39,631 nucleotides of DNA, from assembly GCA_019117125.1 (NCBI GenBank), contig DXAL01000034.1, forward strand, positions 1 through 39,631, written 5' to 3'. The notes under the pieces were generated by a model. The model searched no databases. It was not told where the DNA came from and saw only the letters and a list, made by a program, of their open reading frames with translations. Numbering within the stretch: the first letter of the stretch is position 1; every line of letters begins with the position of its first letter. Source of the DNA: Candidatus Mediterraneibacter merdipullorum (lineage in GTDB: Bacteria > Bacillota > Clostridia > Lachnospirales > Lachnospiraceae). Below, piece after piece: positions 35,766 to 39,631 of this stretch. The position numbers were made by a program, and so were the translations under genes.

Positions 35766-35794
35766 TTGACATGCGGGAGGTTATCGGTTAAAAT
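35766..35794 (+). promoter_or_regulatory. Sigma-A promoter of the T-box/proS transcript
   Basis: TTGACA (35766-35771) and TAAAAT (35789-35794) with 17 bp spacing; start near 35801, exactly where the T-box leader begins. Confidence 0.82.
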
Positions 35795-35800
35795 CACAGA

Positions 35801-36062
35801 TGCGAACAGCGATGAACGGGATTAGTATATATGAAGAAATGCTGCAGAGAGAAGGCGGGTGGTGCGAGCCTTGTGCATGGAACATACAGAACCGGCCCGG
35901 GAGCTTCTGCATGAAAGTGCAGCGTGTGGTCCGCGTTAAGGACGAAAGAGAGAACCGGGCTTCCGTACAGAGCGGATGGCATTCGGTTAATTAGGGTGGT
36001 ACCGCCGGGAAATCCGGTCCCTTGCATGAGGGACATCAGGATGTCCCGGCGTTCTTGTTTAT
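35801..36062 (+). ncRNA. T-box leader (proline type by context)
   Basis: The T-box sequence AGGGTGGTACCGCC is at 35993-36006; its UGGU would pair with a tRNA ending ACCA. CGCCGGGA (36003-36010) can pair instead with TCCCGGCG (about 36045-36052) in a terminator followed by ttcttgttt, so the leader can switch with uncharged tRNA. Stem I features (agagagaagg, gggtggtgcgagcc) are recognisable. Proline codons CCG or CCC lie at 35892-35898 in the region expected for the specifier loop, but I could not fix the exact codon. Proline specificity is inferred mainly from proS downstream. This RNA fills the 450-base gap before proS. Confidence 0.85.
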
Positions 36063-36145
36063 AAAATACGGAAGACTCGCGGGCGGGTCGTGAATATAGC
36101 AGAACGCATCAGCAATATTGAGAATAGGATAAAGGAGAAGAGAAA

Positions 36146-37588
36146 ATGGCTAAGGAAAAGAAACTGGTACAGTCGATTACTTCCAGGGATGAAGATTTCG
36201 CGCAGTGGTATACGGACGTCGTCCGCGAGGCGAAGCTGTGCGACTATTCGGGCGTGAAAGGATGCCTGAATTATCTGCCCAACGGCTATGCCCTGTGGGA
36301 GAACATCCAGGCGGACCTGGATAAGCGCTTCAAAGACACCGGCGTGGAAAATGTCTATCTTCCGGTGCTGATTCCGGAGAGCCTGCTCCAGAAGGAGAAG
36401 GACCATATCGAAGGGTTCGCTCCGGAGGTGGCGTGGGTAACCCACGGCGGCATGGAGCCGCTGCAGGAGCGCTTCTGCATCCGTCCCACGTCTGAGACGC
36501 TGTTCTGCGATGTGTGGAGCAAGACGGTGCAGTCCTACCGCGACCTGCCGAAGGTATGGAACCAGTGGTGCTCTGTGCTGAGATGGGAGAAGACGACCAG
36601 ACCGTTCCTCCGCTCCAGGGAGTTCCTCTGGCAGGAAGGACACACCATCCACGCGACCTACGAGGAAGCGGAAGAGCGCACGAAGATGATGTGGGAAGTG
36701 TACAAGAGCTTCGTAGAGGAAGACCTGGCAATCCCGGTTGTCGCCGGACGCAAGACCGAGAGCGAGAAGTTCGCGGGGGCGCAGGACACCTACACCATCG
36801 AGGCGCTGATGCACGACGGTCAGGCGCTGCAGTCCGCGACCAGCCATTTCTTCGGAAATGCGTTCCCGGATGCGTTCAATATCAAATATGCAGATAAGAA
36901 CAATGAGCTCCACAGCGTGTATGAGACGTCCTGGGGTCTGTCCACCAGGATTATCGGCGCCATTATCATGGTGCACGGCGATGACAGCGGACTGGTGCTG
37001 CCGCCGAGGATTGCGCCGGTACAGACCAGGGTCATCCCCATCGCGCAGCACAAGGAAGGTGTGCTCGACAAGGCGAACGAGCTGCTGGATGCGCTGAAGG
37101 CAGCAGGCTACCGGGCGAAGATTGACGATTCCGAGAAGAGCCCGGGATGGAAGTTCAGCGAACAGGAGATGCTGGGCATCCCGACCCGCATCGAAATCGG
37201 ACCGAAGGATATCGAAAACGGTCAGGTCGTCGTGGTACGCCGCGATACGCGTGAGAAGATTGTGGTTGCAATCGATGAGATTACCACGAAGCTGGGCGGG
37301 ATTCTGGAGACGATCCAGAAAGACCTTTACGCGAAGGCAAAAGCATTCCTGGACGACCACATCAGTGAAGCGGCGACCATGGATGAGATGAAAGACGCAG
37401 TTCAGAATAAGAAGGGATTCGTGAAAGCCATGTGGTGCGGCGAGGAAGCGTGCGAGGATGAAATCAAAGCCCAGACAGGCGGCGTGACGTCCCGGTGCAT
37501 CCCGATGGAAGAGGAACACCTTTCCGATGTGTGCGTCTGCTGCGGCAAACCGGCGAAACACATGGTATACTGGGGAAGAGCATATTGA
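36146..37588 (+). CDS. proS: Prolyl-tRNA synthetase, archaeal/eukaryote-type
   Basis: 480 residues, ribosome-binding site aaaggagaag. Class II motifs are visible: motif 2 in [20 protein letters not shown] and [12 protein letters not shown], motif 3 around [19 protein letters not shown]. The anticodon-binding domain and the C-terminal zinc-type domain ending [18 protein letters not shown] follow. There is no INS editing insertion, so this is the short form found in archaea, eukaryotes and many Clostridia. It charges tRNA-Pro and is controlled by the T-box just upstream. Confidence 0.94.
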   Translation: MAKEKKLVQSITSRDEDFAQWYTDVVREAKLCDYSGVKGCLNYLPNGYALWENIQADLDKRFKDTGVENVYLPVLIPESLLQKEKDHIEGFAPEVAWVTHGGMEPLQERFCIRPTSETLFCDVWSKTVQSYRDLPKVWNQWCSVLRWEKTTRPFLRSREFLWQEGHTIHATYEEAEERTKMMWEVYKSFVEEDLAIPVVAGRKTESEKFAGAQDTYTIEALMHDGQALQSATSHFFGNAFPDAFNIKYADKNNELHSVYETSWGLSTRIIGAIIMVHGDDSGLVLPPRIAPVQTRVIPIAQHKEGVLDKANELLDALKAAGYRAKIDDSEKSPGWKFSEQEMLGIPTRIEIGPKDIENGQVVVVRRDTREKIVVAIDEITTKLGGILETIQKDLYAKAKAFLDDHISEAATMDEMKDAVQNKKGFVKAMWCGEEACEDEIKAQTGGVTSRCIPMEEEHLSDVCVCCGKPAKHMVYWGRAY

Positions 37589-37615
37589 TTTTTTCAGAAA
37601 GGTCAGGCGACGACA

Positions 37616-38545
37616 GTGATCTGCAATAATATTCTTGAAGCGATGGGAAATACGCCGCTCATCCGGCTAAACCGCATGGCGGAGCCGGGCAGCGCACAGA
37701 TACTCGTGAAGTTCGAGGGACTCAACGTGGGCGGCTCCATCAAGACACGGACAGCTTATAATATGATACGCGATGCGGAAGAGCGGGGACTGATAAAGGA
37801 AGACACCATCATCGTGGAGCCGACCAGCGGCAATCAGGGCATCGGGCTTGCGCTGGTGGGCGCGGTGCGGGGATACCACACCCGCATCATCATGCCGGAT
37901 TCGGTCAGCGAGGAGCGGCGCAAGCTGATGAAGCACTACGGCGCGGAGGTGGTTCTGGTCCACGACGCCGGCAATATCGGCGAGTGCATCGAGGAGTGCC
38001 TGAACACGGCGCTTCGGATGGCCGCGGAAGATGAGAGGGTCTTCGTGCCCCAGCAGTTTGAGAATCCGGCGAACCCGGCGGTGCACCGGTCCCACACGGC
38101 GCTGGAGATACTCCGGCAGGCGGACTGCCCCATTGACGGATTCTGCTCCGGCATCGGGACGGGAGGGACCATCACCGGCATCGGCGAGGTTCTGAAGGAG
38201 AAGAACCCCCACATGGAAATCTGGGCGGTGGAGCCGGAACATGCTGCGATACTCTCAGGCGGCTCTATCGGGACGCATCTGCAGATGGGCATCGGGGACG
38301 GACTCATCCCTGCAATCCTGAATACGGAAATCTACAATGACATCTGCATTGTGACGGACGCGGAGGCGATCCAGACCTCCCGGGACCTGGCGGCAAAGGA
38401 AGGCATCATGTGCGGCATTTCCTCCGGCACGAATGTGGCGGCGGCGATGAAGCTGGCGCGAAAGCTGGGCGAAGGGAAAACAGTCGTGACGGTGCTGCCG
38501 GACACGGCGGAGCGGTACTTCTCCACGCCGCTGTTTGAGGAATAA
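37616..38545 (+). CDS. cysK: Cysteine synthase (O-acetylserine sulfhydrylase)
   Basis: 309 residues from GTG 37616. It is PLP-dependent and forms cysteine from O-acetylserine and sulfide. Lys43 in GGSIKTRTAYNM is the PLP-binding lysine; PTSGNQGIGLALVG is the substrate loop and GIGTGGTITGIG the phosphate-binding loop. The sequence after the lysine is TRTA instead of the commoner DRIA, so a related beta-substituting enzyme cannot be excluded. It starts 27 bases after proS with no terminator between, so it should share the T-box-controlled transcript. Confidence 0.87.
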   Translation: MICNNILEAMGNTPLIRLNRMAEPGSAQILVKFEGLNVGGSIKTRTAYNMIRDAEERGLIKEDTIIVEPTSGNQGIGLALVGAVRGYHTRIIMPDSVSEERRKLMKHYGAEVVLVHDAGNIGECIEECLNTALRMAAEDERVFVPQQFENPANPAVHRSHTALEILRQADCPIDGFCSGIGTGGTITGIGEVLKEKNPHMEIWAVEPEHAAILSGGSIGTHLQMGIGDGLIPAILNTEIYNDICIVTDAEAIQTSRDLAAKEGIMCGISSGTNVAAAMKLARKLGEGKTVVTVLPDTAERYFSTPLFEE

Positions 38546-38556
38546 GAGCATAAACA

Positions 38557-38598
38557 GGGGCGGATATTCTGCTTTTTGCGGGATATCCGCCCCTTTTC
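38557..38598 (+). terminator. Terminator after cysK
   Basis: GGGGCGGATAT (38557-38567) is perfectly complementary to ATATCCGCCCC (38583-38593), then TTTT. It ends the proS-cysK unit. Confidence 0.88.
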
Positions 38599-38621
38599 TG
38601 ATAAAATCCGTGTAAAATCCC

Positions 38622-38650
38622 TTGACATCCGAATTTAAACGTAATAAACT
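38622..38650 (+). promoter_or_regulatory. Sigma-A promoter of rpsL-rpsG
   Basis: TTGACA (38622-38627) and TAAACT (38645-38650) with 17 bp spacing; start near 38657. Confidence 0.75.
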
Positions 38651-38656
38651 ATTTTA

Positions 38657-38768
38657 GCGTGCACGAAAAGGCACTGCTCTTTTTGTGCGCTCAAAAGGAT
38701 AATAATAAGATTATCCGCAGCCCCCTTCCGCATAAGCGGCAGGGAAACGAATAATTCATAGGAGGTGA
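38657..38768 (+). promoter_or_regulatory. Structured 5' leader of rpsL
   Basis: Three hairpins follow each other. GCACGAAAAG (38661-38670) pairs with CTTTTTGTGC (38679-38688). GGATAAT (38697-38703) pairs with ATTATCC (38710-38716). CCGC (38728-38731) pairs with GCGG (38736-38739). The ribosome-binding site aggaggtg follows. A regulated ribosomal protein leader is plausible, but I know no matching family. Confidence 0.5.
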
Positions 38769-38774
38769 AAAGGA

Positions 38775-39194
38775 ATGCCAACATTTAACCAGTTAGTTAG
38801 AAAAGGACGTCAGACTTCTGAGAAAAAGTCTACAGCACCGGCACTTCAGAGAGGGTGGAACTCTTTGAAGAAGCGTTCCATCAATGCTTCTGCACCGCAG
38901 AAGAGAGGTGTGTGCACAGCTGTTAAGACTGCTACACCGAAGAAGCCGAACTCAGCTCTGAGAAAGATTGCCAGAGTCCGCCTTTCCAACGGTATCGAGG
39001 TAACAAGCTACATCCCGGGCGAAGGTCACAACCTTCAGGAGCATAGCGTTGTTATGATCCGCGGCGGTAGAGTTAGGGACCTGCCTGGTACAAGATACCA
39101 CATCATCCGTGGTACACTGGATACGGCAGGCGTTGCAAAGAGACGTCAGGCGCGTTCAAAATACGGCGCGAAGAGACCGAAAGACGCAAAATAA
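38775..39194 (+). CDS. rpsL: 30S ribosomal protein S12
   Basis: 139 residues, starting [13 protein letters not shown]. It has the Firmicutes-type insertion (residues ~25-40) before [20 protein letters not shown] keeps the lysines of the streptomycin-sensitive form, and [14 protein letters not shown] is the C-terminal signature. S12 lies at the decoding centre. It begins the str operon and is followed by rpsG after a 273-base spacer with repeats. Confidence 0.96.
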   Translation: MPTFNQLVRKGRQTSEKKSTAPALQRGWNSLKKRSINASAPQKRGVCTAVKTATPKKPNSALRKIARVRLSNGIEVTSYIPGEGHNLQEHSVVMIRGGRVRDLPGTRYHIIRGTLDTAGVAKRRQARSKYGAKRPKDAK

Positions 39195-39295
39195 GACGGA
39201 TCAGCTTATCGGCGTAATGACGTGATGTAACTAAAGTGTTAAATATCGTATCACAAACAGAACTATGATTATCGTAAGGTTGCGGATTAAGCAGA

Positions 39296-39343
39296 GCACT
39301 TGGCAGTGCGAGCTTCGTCCGGCGGAACTTGGCGATGCCGGAC
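39296..39343 (+). repeat. Stem-loop repeat in the rpsL-rpsG spacer
   Basis: GCACT (39296-39300) pairs with AGTGC (39305-39309), then GTCCGGC (39317-39323) pairs with GCCGGAC (39337-39343). The words GAGCACTTGGC and CTTGGCGATGC are shared with the element at 1997-2130, so both belong to one family; here unit 1 has lost its inner part. Confidence 0.6.
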
Positions 39344-39425
39344 ATCTTTACAGATACAGTCCCGCGGCCGCGAGCACATGCTAAACGATTCCATAGAGAG
39401 ACACATGTGAGTACCGATGAATTAA

Positions 39426-39631
<206 letters not shown>

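Noticed and set aside
35800-35994. Open frame of 64 codons before proS
   Set aside because: It lies wholly within the T-box leader and its composition follows RNA stems; no ribosome-binding site.

Overview
The window looks like chromosomal DNA of a gut-type Clostridia (Firmicutes), most probably Lachnospiraceae. I base this on gene order and protein style: rpmG-secE-nusG-rplK-rplA ... rplJ-rplL-rpoB-rpoC ... rpsL-rpsG, paired glgC/glgD next to spoVG, a T-box before an archaeal/eukaryote-type proS, a DnaD/DnaC-like primosome pair, and several Lachnospiraceae-style accessory families. Genus was not determined. Promoters are standard sigma-A type.

Layout. 1-373: 3' end of an Rpn/PDDEXK_2-type nuclease-transposase gene. 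474-2951: rpmG, secE, nusG, rplK, rplA, closed by a strong terminator. 3006-8477: a three-gene MukBEF-like SMC operon (JetA, JetB and JetC homologues) inserted between rplA and rplJ, with no JetD nuclease gene. 8487-9882: promoter, L10 leader with attenuator, rplJ, rplL, terminator. 9947-17845: rpoB-rpoC with its own promoter and terminator. 17846-18181: intergenic region with a strong promoter and two terminator hairpins (candidate small RNA). 18182-19906: a secreted-protein gene interrupted by an in-frame amber codon, then a protein with two Cys-rich repeats and an AP2 domain. 19996-27078, minus strand: a small unknown gene, a KdpDE-like two-component pair, a long-form PRPP synthetase, DnaC-like and DnaD-like genes, and murC; a cluster of DnaA-box sequences lies between dnaD and murC. 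27306-30107, plus: glgC, glgD, spoVG. 30194-31582, minus: a decayed DUF3990 module and an RluA-type pseudouridine synthase. 31817-34337, plus: xpaC and telA. 34381-35695: an AAA-ATPase/nuclease pseudogene with an internal deletion. 35766-38598: proline-type T-box, proS, cysK, terminator. 38622-end: rpsL and the start of rpsG.

Most genes are housekeeping: translation, transcription, replication priming, cell wall and glycogen. The most notable material is the JetABC operon without jetD in the middle of the ribosomal protein cluster; the DnaA-box cluster; related stem-loop repeats in two ribosomal protein spacers; and tandem duplications of stop-codon regions at the ends of jetA, xpaC and telA. 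All functional calls come from reading the translated sequences by eye; no database search was run.
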